Below, piece by piece: positions 8,386 to 17,260 of a stretch of 64,000 nt of DNA. Numbering within the stretch: position 1 is the first letter of the stretch; each line of letters starts with the position of its first letter. The stretch comes from Nakazawaea peltata (taxonomy: Eukaryota > Ascomycota > Pichiomycetes > Alaninales > Pachysolenaceae). Under the pieces are notes generated by a model. It saw only the letters and a list, made by a program, of their open reading frames with translations. It was not told the origin of the DNA and did not search any database. Location of the stretch: positions 994,468 through 1,058,467 of the forward strand of contig BCGQ01000003.1 of the NCBI GenBank assembly GCA_001599355.1, in the 5' to 3' direction. Made by a program: the position numbers and the translations under genes.

Positions 8386-10557
8386 ATGGACTTGAGTGAC
8401 CAAGGTATCGAGGAAAACCCCTGGTCAGATGTCATCGAGCCTTCGCCAGTGTTTTCCGATGCTTCTCAAAGTCCAGAATTACCTGGTATTTTACCGGTAG
8501 TGCCCACAATGCCTGCTGATGAATGGGCGGATCAGTTGGAAGAAGCCACCGAGGCTGTTTTTGTTCCTAAAGATAGAGAGAATAATGAGTTGGAGGCTGT
8601 TTCTCCGGACTCCTTCAACATTGAGGGCAATGCTGATGGTGCTGATGGTGCTGATGGTGACTATGATGATTATGATGCTGAACTGGTCGTCGAGAATGAT
8701 AATCTTAAATATGACCAGGAACTGAACCCAAATTTGGACTCTGACTCAGATTCAGATTTTGGTTCTTTTGAAGAACAATCTATTCATGAGATCTCAAACG
8801 ACAATTCCCTTCAATCTTCTACTCCAAAGGCCCCTGATACCATCAATTTCACTAACCCTATAGAATATCTCATACTGGAGCTCCTTCCTAGTCCTCCAGG
8901 ACCACCAGATAACCAGTCAACTTTAAAATATCCAGAAGATCTTTACTCTACCCTCACCTCACAAAAACGACAATACAATCAGACGATCCAAAACAACTTC
9001 AATATCATGAATTATTGGAAAAACCGTTCAAACATTAATAAAAATATGCATCAGATCATCCAAGATTGGAAACTGTTAGAAGAAGGAGTGGTGGAGCTGA
9101 GTAAACAGGACACCTCATCGTCAAGGCATTCCATTTTCAATTGGACTACACGAAAACCTCGCAAACAATCTGCCTCCGATTCACGAGATCTCTTGCTGTC
9201 TCAGCTTTCAGTAAGTACAACAACTGAGACTGTAGTTGATGCTGCTTCTACGCTGTCTTTAGTACAAAAAAGTCATCAGGATAGATTATTACGTATTGTT
9301 CTGGATGAAGTTGTGCTGTTGCGACTGGTCGAGAACCAGAAGAAGTTAGAGCGTGAGATGGAGAAGCTGAGATTGAGAAGAAAGAGAGAGGAGAAGGCTA
9401 GAGCTATGAGGGCTAAAAATCTTTCGTCGCCTACTCCTCAAACTCCTGAGCCCGAAGTTCGTGGATCCGAGACCAAGAAATTTCATATTGCGGATATATT
9501 CAAATTCGGTAAGAAGTCATCTATTTCTAAAGACCATATAAGTTCGGCAAGTATTGCGAAAGAGGAGAAGAAGAAGAAGAAGGCTGGGGGTTTAGATGGG
9601 GGATTAAGTGGGGGTGTAGTTGATGACTCGACTCAACCTAAATCACTTTCGGAAGAGTTTGCTAAGGTGTCTAAGAATTCAGATGTTGAGGAGGGGGAGT
9701 CCGATGAGGATGAATCTGATGGGGGTGGTGCGTTTGTGTATAATAATTTGGGAGAAGAGGAGGGAGAGGAGGATCAAGAAGAGGAGGAGCAGGACGAGGA
9801 GGAGCAGGACATGGAGGAGCAAGAAAATGAAGAAGAGAAAAAGGGGGAACAAGTGGGAGAAAAGGGGGGAAACGAAAAGGGGGAGCAAAAGGAGCAAAAG
9901 GAGCAAAAGGAACAAAAGGGGGGAAATGAGGGAAATCAAAAAGCTGCTGCTACTGAAGGGGCAGATCCTGAAAGGGCAGATCCTAAAGGGACAAATGGAG
10001 AAGAATTTGAGATCTGGAGTGAGCAAAATCTCACTCAATCAAGTACTCTTGATCCAAAGGTGACTCAAATCAATCCCCCTGTAATTGAACCCCCTGTTAG
10101 TTCCTACGATTCAGATCAATTTGACTGTTCTGAAGATGAAAGTGATACCAATACTCCGGCCCCTCCTAATGATCAAGATATCGAATCAGCTTCTGATGAT
10201 GATTTTGATGATTTCGTGGGAAGTGCCTCGCCTGAACCTGCTGAGGCTACGATTGTATCTACAATTCCATCACATATTCTGATTGATACGATATTACAAC
10301 CGAAGAGACAGTCTCCTGTTGCAGCATCCGCCCCTGGATCTGCCCCTGGATTTTCCCTGGCTCTCGATTCTACCCTCGGTTTTACCCCCGGTCATACCCC
10401 CGGTTTTACCCCCGGCCCTGTCGCAGAGTCACGTGCCTCGGATGAAAGTGACGACGATTTCCAAGATTTCGTCAAATCGCCAAGCCCAGTCGATGACACT
10501 CCTCCAACTCAACCTCCTCTCAATTCTTCAGGTATAGGCTCTTTAATAGATTTGTAA
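8386..10557 (+). CDS. Acidic protein with DFxxF adaptor-ear motifs (Laa2/aftiphilin-like)
   Basis: 723 aa, mostly disordered and acidic, with one predicted helical core (about 160-350, NPIEYLILELLPSPPGPP to EREMEKLRLRRKREEKARAMRAK). Three acidic-aromatic motifs stand out: DSDFGSFEE near residue 124, DDDFDDFVG near 606 and DDDFQDFVK near 691. Such DFxxF/DFGxF motifs bind clathrin-adaptor ears and Laa1 in Laa2 and aftiphilin, so a trans-Golgi/endosome trafficking role is a reasonable inference. Low-complexity repeats (KEQ near 500; FTPGHTPGFTPG near 665) are probably expanding. I cannot assign an orthologue. Confidence 0.6.
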   Translation: MDLSDQGIEENPWSDVIEPSPVFSDASQSPELPGILPVVPTMPADEWADQLEEATEAVFVPKDRENNELEAVSPDSFNIEGNADGADGADGDYDDYDAELVVENDNLKYDQELNPNLDSDSDSDFGSFEEQSIHEISNDNSLQSSTPKAPDTINFTNPIEYLILELLPSPPGPPDNQSTLKYPEDLYSTLTSQKRQYNQTIQNNFNIMNYWKNRSNINKNMHQIIQDWKLLEEGVVELSKQDTSSSRHSIFNWTTRKPRKQSASDSRDLLLSQLSVSTTTETVVDAASTLSLVQKSHQDRLLRIVLDEVVLLRLVENQKKLEREMEKLRLRRKREEKARAMRAKNLSSPTPQTPEPEVRGSETKKFHIADIFKFGKKSSISKDHISSASIAKEEKKKKKAGGLDGGLSGGVVDDSTQPKSLSEEFAKVSKNSDVEEGESDEDESDGGGAFVYNNLGEEEGEEDQEEEEQDEEEQDMEEQENEEEKKGEQVGEKGGNEKGEQKEQKEQKEQKGGNEGNQKAAATEGADPERADPKGTNGEEFEIWSEQNLTQSSTLDPKVTQINPPVIEPPVSSYDSDQFDCSEDESDTNTPAPPNDQDIESASDDDFDDFVGSASPEPAEATIVSTIPSHILIDTILQPKRQSPVAASAPGSAPGFSLALDSTLGFTPGHTPGFTPGPVAESRASDESDDDFQDFVKSPSPVDDTPPTQPPLNSSGIGSLIDL
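9881..9919 (+). repeat. 9-bp coding repeat (GAGCAAAAG)n in adaptor-like gene
   Basis: About four tandem copies encoding Lys-Glu-Gln, in frame within the disordered acidic region. The length is a multiple of three, so expansion keeps the frame. Confidence 0.85.
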
Positions 10558-10598
10558 AATAGTTCACATCATATATTGATCAGCTACGTAATATATAC

Positions 10599-11732
10599 TT
10601 ATTTCAAATCCTCATCCTCACTATCATCCACCAAGAAATCGTCATCGGCAGCTCCAGTCTCGCCGGTAGTAGCAGGCTTCTCATCCTTTGTGATAGGTTC
10701 TGGTTTCAAAGAAGTGATAGTGGAACGTTTTTGTGGAGCCTCAAATTCACCAGATTTCTTAGGTGTTCCATATGGGTCAGTATTGTCAGTTAAAGAGATT
10801 CCCAGAGTCTTGTCTGCAAGATAAGATGCTTCGGCATCTTTAGCATCGGTTTCTGACCGATTGGCCCTGTTGTTTCTGCCAAATCCAGAGTTTCCAAGTG
10901 CACTGAACAACTTACTATCACCTCCACTACTAAAACTACCACTACCTCCAAATCCAGTACCCTTGTTATTACCTTCATTGAGCTTCTTGTTGATAGAACC
11001 GAACCAATTCGAAATCTTTGTAGAAGTTTCTTCCAAGTTTTTGTTCAATTGTTGTCTGATTTGTGGTAAATCTTCATCGATGAACTTCTCAAACCCATCA
11101 CTTCCCTTTGAAGCATTGTCTTCCTCATCTAAAAGGTAATCGTTATATCTGGATGAGCCTGGGTTTTGCTGTTGTCTTTCACGACGCGAGTATTTACGGG
11201 CAAGTCTGCGAGCCAATGCTTCATCTTCAGCCTCTTGACTGGAAACAGCAGGTCTGTCACCAGCTACGGGTCTTGGAGGCATTGGAGGTTTCTCGAATAA
11301 ACTCAGCAACTCCTCCTCGCTGATACTTTCTGGGTCATTGTAGTATAACAAAGCATTGAAAGCCTTATCCAATTCACCTTGTGACAGAATTAATACGGTG
11401 GTGATCAATTTGGCATCCAAATTTGGGAACAGTTCCTTCAATTCCGCTTGCAGAGCTTCACGAGGGGAGAGTGGTCTCTTTGGGAGAGAAGGAGGTGGAG
11501 CAGGAGCAGTTTCATCAGTTTCCTTCAAATCAACTTCCAGAGTAGATTCTGGGGCAGCAGCATCTGGAGCTGAAGTTGCTTCCGCAGTTGAAGTCGCCTC
11601 CGTTTCGGCCTCAGCGGTCTCTCCATCGGCGGTTTCTCCAGCACTAACCTTATCCGTTTCTTCTTTCTCCACAATCTCAACAGCCTCAACCAGCTCTTCT
11701 GGTGAGATTTTCTTCAATTCTTCGTTTGCCAT
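10599..11732 (-). CDS. CUE5: CUE-domain ubiquitin-binding protein, Cue5-like
   Basis: 377 aa. A CUE domain lies near residues 91-133 (REALQAELKELFPNLDAK ... ALLYYNDPE) with the MFP-like LFP and a C-terminal LL, the residues that contact ubiquitin. Flanks are acidic and Ala/Thr-rich at the N-terminus, and a disordered Gly/Ser-rich C-terminus ends in DDDFLVDDSEDEDLK. In S. cerevisiae Cue5 links ubiquitinated cargo to Atg8 during autophagy, and its single CUE plus disordered layout matches. No AIM was confirmed. It is convergent with the upstream adaptor-like gene, 41 bp apart. Confidence 0.8.
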   Translation of the reverse strand: MANEELKKISPEELVEAVEIVEKEETDKVSAGETADGETAEAETEATSTAEATSAPDAAAPESTLEVDLKETDETAPAPPPSLPKRPLSPREALQAELKELFPNLDAKLITTVLILSQGELDKAFNALLYYNDPESISEEELLSLFEKPPMPPRPVAGDRPAVSSQEAEDEALARRLARKYSRRERQQQNPGSSRYNDYLLDEEDNASKGSDGFEKFIDEDLPQIRQQLNKNLEETSTKISNWFGSINKKLNEGNNKGTGFGGSGSFSSGGDSKLFSALGNSGFGRNNRANRSETDAKDAEASYLADKTLGISLTDNTDPYGTPKKSGEFEAPQKRSTITSLKPEPITKDEKPATTGETGAADDDFLVDDSEDEDLK

Positions 11733-12335
11733 TTCTCTTCAATCTCAATTGATATCTTCCTCCAGTTTCTATAAATATCTAAGGCCACTTGACCTTTTGC
11801 AGCCGAGACTGATAGGTGGGGGTAACATCGGGACACCATTTCGTAAATTGCTCCTCTCTGAACAGATCATCTGCCATCGTCCGGGTAACCCCCATCGTCA
11901 TATAGAAAAAATTTTCCACTCTCTTAGCGCTTTTATCTTTGTATTTCTTTGTAGATTTTATGCCTCTTAAATTTAGCTAGAGCTCGTGGTTAGTTTGAGA
12001 TTAGCCATGTAGTGTGGACAGTGGAGGTAGATAAACTTGTTATCTTTGTGTTTTCATGTCTTCTTCAAGATTCAAAAAAAGATCATCTCTTCGCTACGAC
12101 GTGGGACGGTATTTTTGAAAGATAATACATATTAAATTAAAAGATGGATCTGGAGATCTTGTGATCTGGATCCTAATTAGTAGACCTTTGTGCGTTTCGG
12201 AGCACAGTCTGAAGAACTGAATGCATTTATATAGTAACCTGCTTCCTAACCTTAAAAAAAACCACAACCTAAAATCAAAAATAAAACCAAAAATAAATCA
12301 AACTAACCGCTAAAAAAACCATAATTCCAACCTCT
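11733..12335. other. Intergenic region (CUE5 promoter and neighbour terminator)
   Basis: About 600 bases without a gene. It holds the CUE5 promoter with a Reb1-like site and GAAAAAATTTTCC, then an AT-rich stretch with A-runs near 12260-12320 that probably serves as the 3' end of the minus-strand gene at 12336. Confidence 0.5.
11881..11888 (+). promoter_or_regulatory. Reb1-like site CCGGGTAA upstream of CUE5
   Basis: CCGGGTAA lies about 150 bp upstream of the CUE5 start, the same octamer and similar distance as at TMA19. Next to it is GAAAAAATTTTCC. Confidence 0.5.
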
Positions 12336-12899
12336 TCAACCATTGGAATGTCTTATCTCGACAATTGAATCATTGGAGTTCAACGAAGCCGATGAGTCTT
12401 TACGTTCATGTGGAACCACTATGAACTGTACATCGGGAGCATTCCGACGCATAGTACTACTACTAATACTTGAAAATGATGACGAGGAAGAATTTCCTTC
12501 TTCACTACTACTGCTCCCACTACTAATACCCTCACTATTGTTGGCTCCAGTACGACCAAGACGAGTCATCTTGGCCAGATCAACATAATTGCGGAAATTG
12601 AAATACGAATCGGTATGATACAATGCGGCCCGCAGTTTAGTCTTTGCGGACGCCACAATAGCAGCACCAGATTCTCGTCCCAGCTTCGATGTTCCTTTCT
12701 TCACATTTTCCCCCATCAGACTGTATCTCATTGCAATCCTATACGTATACAATAATAAGTCCAGCAATACTAATAGTAAAGTAGGAAGAATTACCACAAA
12801 GGCAAGGAAGGCCGATATCTTCGTCACGGTAGTAATCCCAAACCTAGCAGCCAGCTGCAATGTTGGATCCTCAAGTATCTCCCATAAAGTATTAGACAT
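12336..12899 (-). CDS. Small single-hydrophobic-segment membrane protein, unknown
   Basis: 187 aa. A long hydrophobic segment (ISAFLAFVVILPTLLLVLLD, about 29-50) is followed by a basic stretch and an amphipathic region (KTKLRAALYHTDSYFNFRNYVDLAKMTRL). The tail is Ser-rich (SSSSEEGNSSSSSFSSISSS) and ends in SNDSIVEIRHSNG. Several CTG codons occur in the hydrophobic stretch, so under Ala decoding it is somewhat less hydrophobic than it looks. The shape resembles hairpin or tail-anchored ER/lipid-droplet proteins, but I do not recognise the family. Confidence 0.65.
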   Translation of the reverse strand: MSNTLWEILEDPTLQLAARFGITTVTKISAFLAFVVILPTLLLVLLDLLLYTYRIAMRYSLMGENVKKGTSKLGRESGAAIVASAKTKLRAALYHTDSYFNFRNYVDLAKMTRLGRTGANNSEGISSGSSSSEEGNSSSSSFSSISSSTMRRNAPDVQFIVVPHERKDSSASLNSNDSIVEIRHSNG

Positions 12900-13654
12900 T
12901 CTTTGGTCCCATAACCTGTTCCGTATACCCTCTTCGCCTTGCTTTTATCGATCCACAAAGCCGTTATTAAGCGGAACAACGTGATTTTGTTGTTATTCGT
13001 ATATTGCTCTGGTATGTTGCCATTTTGGGAATTTGAGCTCCTGGAAACGACTTTTCCCGGGAAAACTTAAATTGTATGGAAAATTTTTCAAATCTATTCA
13101 ATTGATGGGGATCAGAAGTTCATAGCGGTTGGAGTTCATAGCGGTTCGAGTCCATCTCTCGTTCCGCCTTGAAGTTCTTCTCATCGAGTACATGATATCT
13201 CATACAATATTTGATACAATATCTCATCAGAATCCTTCCATGTCCATTATCAAATGAAGGTATATAGATACCCAAGCTTACCCACGGAATTTTCACTATG
13301 ATGTTTTGGTTTCAAACCTTTATCTACATTATCAGAGAAAAATCAATGTGATGTGAACTATTGCAACTGAGTCGATGTTCCGTGTGTAAGCTTGGAAGTT
13401 ATGTGTATATCTCCATAGGATTGTGAGCAATGGATAGTGTGTTCGGAGTAATCTACAGAGTCTTTCTTTAAACTGATAATTGATATTTTGTATATACATG
13501 GTCGTAAATGTAGGGAGATGTGAGTGGATGCAGATCTGGATGTCCTGATGTCCTGATGTCCTGATGTCCTGATGTCCCGATGTCCTGATCTAGATGGTCC
13601 TAATCAACACCCCTAATTAGTTTGTTCCTATTGGTCTATCCCTAATGGTATTCC
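12900..13654. other. Intergenic region with short tandem repeats
   Basis: About 755 bases without a gene. It holds a 16-bp direct repeat pair (GTTCATAGCGGTTxGAG, about 13118-13150) and the 8-bp array near 13539. A B-box-like GGTTCGAGTCC in the pair lacks any tRNA fold. Confidence 0.5.
13539..13588. repeat. 8-bp tandem repeat (GATGTCCT)n
   Basis: Six copies of GATGTCCT, one with a T-to-C change, between two minus-strand genes near the 3' end of the mL40 gene. Confidence 0.92.
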
Positions 13655-14107
13655 CTAATTAGTTTGTTGTGGCTCGTAGTTCCACAACTTTCTAGGTGGA
13701 TACTTAGTTGGAATTCTCAATTCCAATGAAAATCTCTTACCAAATCTTTGAGTTTGACTCTCTCTAATCTTTTCAAATAACTCCAAGTTGACAGACTTCA
13801 AATCTTCATTAGCTTCCTTAATCAAAGCCTCTTGGGCCTTCAATTGTTCCTTTCTCAGGGCGCTTTTCTGTTTCGTCAACAACAGCCACAGCTTTGTTAT
13901 CACCTCATGTTTGATAATGTCTTCTTTACACAACTTCAACATCTTTGGTTGCTTTCTCAGAGCACTGAGAACACTCAATTGGGTGATCAATTTCACTACA
14001 CTGGCGGATAACCCTTTCTTAGTCTTAGTTCTTTTGAATCTGAGGAACTGTAATGGTTTTCCGACTGGAGCGCTCAAGCGCTGACTCGCTATTCTATTGA
14101 ACAACAT
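13655..14107 (-). CDS. MRPL28: Mitochondrial large ribosomal subunit protein mL40
   Basis: 150 aa with an N-terminal presequence (MLFNRIASQRLSAPVGKPLQ). Then comes the conserved block KRTKTKKGLSASVVKLITQL, a charged helix (ITKLWLLLTKQKSALRKEQLKAQEALIK), and the C-terminal RIPTKYPPRKLWNYE typical of mL40/Mrpl28. It is part of the mitoribosomal large subunit. A GAAAAATTTTTTG element lies about 80 bp upstream. Confidence 0.88.
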   Translation of the reverse strand: MLFNRIASQRLSAPVGKPLQFLRFKRTKTKKGLSASVVKLITQLSVLSALRKQPKMLKLCKEDIIKHEVITKLWLLLTKQKSALRKEQLKAQEALIKEANEDLKSVNLELFEKIRESQTQRFGKRFSLELRIPTKYPPRKLWNYEPQQTN

Positions 14108-14364
14108 CTCCTTCCGTACTGGTCCTTAATGTCTCCTCGACTCCTATCGGTCCCTCCTTTTTAACCGTTAAAAATCGCACTGGTGGAAAAATTTTTTGTC
14201 TGAAAATTGGGTGTACACGACTTTTGGTTTGGGATTTGTGTTTGAGCACATTACGATTTATTGTGGTGACATTTTGTGCTATTGTACACGCCCTTTGCTG
14301 TCATAATTTGCTTGAGATGATGGGAACAATAGATGAAATAAGGTAGTTGAGAAGGATCAAGCCA

Positions 14365-15081
14365 ATGTCATATTCAAGTAATAACCCGTTCAATAGACCC
14401 GAAGATCAGGTTGAGACAGCTGAACAAGTTGCAGGGACTGTATCTCGTCCAATTGCCGCCCCTGTTGCTTCTAATTCTACAGCGTCGGCTGTGCCTACGA
14501 TTAATATTGAAACTAATGAGAGTTCAATTGGTGATGAAGAACAGCCACCTCGTTTACCATCGCGTCCTGTGAGTCCGAGATTACCTCTGCGACCACAATC
14601 TCCTAGACTTCCTGAGCGCCCACTGCTGCCATTGCCATCATCACTTTCACCAGCTGTCACGCCTCTGGAGAACAGCTCAGAATTGGACATCCCATCTCCA
14701 CGATACACTCCAGTGGCATCTCCTAATGAGACTACTGTTCTGAATGGTACTGTGGATCCTGTAGTAGACCTGGATGTCCCGGATTTGGATCTCCAGCAAT
14801 CTGAAGAAGACCTGCCTCCCCCATATTCGGAGGCTCTGCCAGAATTAAGACCTCATATTTTTACTGCTCCTTATAGTGCAACTGGAGGTCAGAGTCAAAT
14901 TTCATATCAAAGACCATCACATCCCCCTCCTTCATCTTATTCTCGTCCTGCTCACCCTCCTCCTTCGCATCTGACTAATCAACGTCCTGCTAGCTCATCG
15001 GCTTATCCTGGAAGAGTACAAGCAACCTACGGTAATGCTGCTTATGCTGCAAATCAACCTCCTCTACCTCCAAGAAGGTGA
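14365..15081 (+). CDS. Proline-rich protein with NPF and PY motifs
   Basis: 238 aa from the ATG of MSYSSNNPFNRPED; an upstream in-frame TTG is an unlikely start. Visible short motifs are NPF at residues 7-9 (EH-domain ligand), repeated LPxRPxSPRLP in the middle, LPPPYSEALPE near 152 (PPxY ligand for Rsp5 WW domains) and C-terminal PPLPPRR (SH3-like ligand). The whole protein is disordered. The motif set suggests an endocytic or ubiquitin-ligase adaptor, but there is no domain and I do not name it. Confidence 0.75.
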   Translation: MSYSSNNPFNRPEDQVETAEQVAGTVSRPIAAPVASNSTASAVPTINIETNESSIGDEEQPPRLPSRPVSPRLPLRPQSPRLPERPLLPLPSSLSPAVTPLENSSELDIPSPRYTPVASPNETTVLNGTVDPVVDLDVPDLDLQQSEEDLPPPYSEALPELRPHIFTAPYSATGGQSQISYQRPSHPPPSSYSRPAHPPPSHLTNQRPASSSAYPGRVQATYGNAAYAANQPPLPPRR

Positions 15082-15324
15082 ACTTAGACATTTAATTTTA
15101 TTTCGATTGACATTTAATGCTGGATTCATTTTTGAGTTTATCTTATATATATTAAGAAATGTGGTAATGTGGTAATGTAGTACTAGTAGTATCTCCTTTG
15201 AAATTACGTGAAATTCAGTAAGGCATATCTATTATTCTATAAACTGACCAGCAGTCCGTTTTTGGGTATATAAATTTTGGTATGAGTGTATGAGTAATGA
15301 AATATCAGAAAGATCACAAGGGGT

Positions 15325-15687
15325 TTAGTCCTCGTTGATCAAAACCAGCTTTTCGAAATGCAATCTCTTCAAATCCTTTAATTGCAGTTTCTTTGGGTCA
15401 CCAAACATCTTTTGAACTGGAGCCTCATCTAATACCTTGGTATCGGCCTCTTTCAAGCTCAGCTTCAGCTCTTGTGTGATTTGAGAATGCAATTTCTTTT
15501 GTACCTTTTCAGCAGTGCTAGCAACAGCATTGGTGTTCAAGAGACTCTTAGCTGCAGCGTCAATTACTTCTGGAATGGAGGTATGTTCTTTACCCACAGC
15601 CAATCTAAGGTCAGCATAAATTGGAGTAGCGGCAACTTGGCTTGCCAGCAAAATGGCAGTAACAATAGTGATAGTGGAGAACTTCAT
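15325..15687 (-). CDS. Small secreted protein, function unknown
   Basis: 120 aa with a clear signal peptide (MKFSTITIVTAILLASQVAA, cut probably after AA or ATA), then a charged helical body without cysteines: DAAAKSLLNTNAVASTAEKV, ELKLSLKEADTKV, and LQLKDLKRLHFEKLVLINED. No Kex2 site, GPI signal or catalytic motif is seen. Its own start context is good, and a long promoter lies upstream. Role unknown. Confidence 0.75.
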   Translation of the reverse strand: MKFSTITIVTAILLASQVAATPIYADLRLAVGKEHTSIPEVIDAAAKSLLNTNAVASTAEKVQKKLHSQITQELKLSLKEADTKVLDEAPVQKMFGDPKKLQLKDLKRLHFEKLVLINED

Positions 15688-16083
15688 GATAAAATAAGCT
15701 AGAACGAAAATGAGTGACTAAAAATGACTAAGGAATGAATATGTTGGAGCTTGAGTTTGAATTTTTCAATTGAAGTCGGCTACTTTCCTTCTTAAATACT
15801 CCTCTGACACGAAATCCGCTACTACTAAGAAGAGCTGCAATGTGAACAAAGGGAGAACGCAAGGGGGTTATTCCCAAAGGGGTGAGAGACGCATAAAAAA
15901 AACGGTAGGTTTTCCTAATTGGGTAAATTGTTTTTGTGTGAAAATAGGCGATTGGGACAGGCTAGGCCTAGAAGGAGGAGTAGGGAGCCAAGAGGGAGAG
16001 GATGGTAGAGAGAGAGAGATCGTGATCGCTAGGATAAGAAAATAAAGAAGAAAACAGAGGATACTATGGAGATTATTGTTATA

Positions 16084-16205
16084 AGGTAGTAGATGTAGTA
16101 GATATAGTGTAGTGGTGTATGGTGTAACGATGTAGTGATGTAGTGATGTAGTGAAATAGTGACGCAGTGAGTAGTGGAGTAATGATGTAATGATGTAATG
16201 ATGTC
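16084..16205. repeat. Degenerate TAGTGATG / TAATGATG array
   Basis: Tandem degenerate copies of GATGTAGT and AATGATGT-type units, with no constant period. Simple-sequence DNA in the promoter interval. Confidence 0.75.
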
Positions 16206-16959
16206 GTAAATTCCCAAAGATCTTCCTATCACACACATTAGATCCGATCCGTCTGTAACATCACCTAGTTTATTGGATTTTTTGTTGTGGTCACTACCGT
16301 GACCAACTCCTTCTGCACCGAACAAATTTTGATCGTGTCTTTATGCAGATCGGCTATGTTTATTATGCGCGTGGGAATCTGCTTAGGTCATAATTTCCTA
16401 ACTAGTGCGCGAAAATTATAGCGCGTTTGATTGTATAGAGAGCAGATAATATGAGGGAAATAAGTTGAGGTTGAGTGGAAATAGTCGATGAATATTACCA
16501 TGAATGGATAACAGAGGCTTAAGAGTGTAATGAAGACCCTTTGATGGTGTTTAGTGTCGTGGTGTTCTGCTTTCATGGTGTTCTGCTTTCGTTCTTTGGC
16601 GTTGAGCAGCCTTTAACTGACCCTGTTTGTATAGCATTGAGTGAATATTGGTGAGCATATTATTAATATTTAAGGGGTTGGGCGGCTGTGTTAGGCTGTG
16701 TTGGGCTGGGTACTAGGGGTGATGAGATGGTGTTGATGAGGGAGTGGTGAGGTAGTGGTGAGGAGGTATTGATGTGGTGTGATGTGGTGGCAATGTGGTG
16801 GGTTCACCTATCGCGTTATGCTCTCTCTCTATTAACTGAGTCACGATCATACGGTCTATACACGGCTATACACGACTACGCTTCCCCTTCATTCCCTCTT
16901 TACCTCCACCACCCTTCCATCACCCCCAATTCCTCCCCTTCTAATTCATCCCACTCAGT

Positions 16960-17130
16960 TTCTGGTTTCCTTTTAGTTTTCTCCTCCCCTCCCTCAATAT
17001 TTCCTCTCTTTCCTCTTTCCTCTTTCCTCTTTCCTCTCCCCCTTTCTATTTTCCCTTTTTCCAGTCATTTTTCTCTATTTTCCCTCCCTTTTTCCTGTCA
17101 CTTCTCTCTCTCCTCTGCATTTGCCTCCCT
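16960..17130 (+). promoter_or_regulatory. CT-rich tract upstream of SCT1
   Basis: Almost pure pyrimidine on the plus strand, including TTTCCTC repeated four times. Such tracts precede transcription starts of many yeast genes; it ends about 130 bp before the SCT1 ATG. Confidence 0.6.
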
Positions 17131-17260
17131 CAGCAATCTACAACTTTAGAACCTCATAGAAAATCATCCCATTTGATCACCTCAATTAGCAACTCATCAC
17201 TTGCTATACCAAGTTGAACCAAACTCATCGGGGATAAAATTCCCTTTAAGACTCTCAAAA

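Larger units (their letters stand above)
15688..17260. other. Long intergenic region between divergent genes
   Basis: About 1.6 kb between the small secreted-protein gene (minus) and SCT1 (plus). It contains a TAGTG/TGATG/TAATG degenerate array (about 16084-16205), a GC-palindromic patch with CGCGAAAATTATAGCGCG (about 16408-16425), a TGG-rich stretch (16690-16800) and a CT-rich tract (16880-17130) next to SCT1. I found no convincing gene; open frames here follow the repeats. Confidence 0.55.

Noticed and set aside
13132-13150. B-box-like GGTTCGAGTCC suggesting a tRNA
   Set aside because: No acceptor, D- or T-stem pairing; it is part of a 16-bp direct repeat pair.
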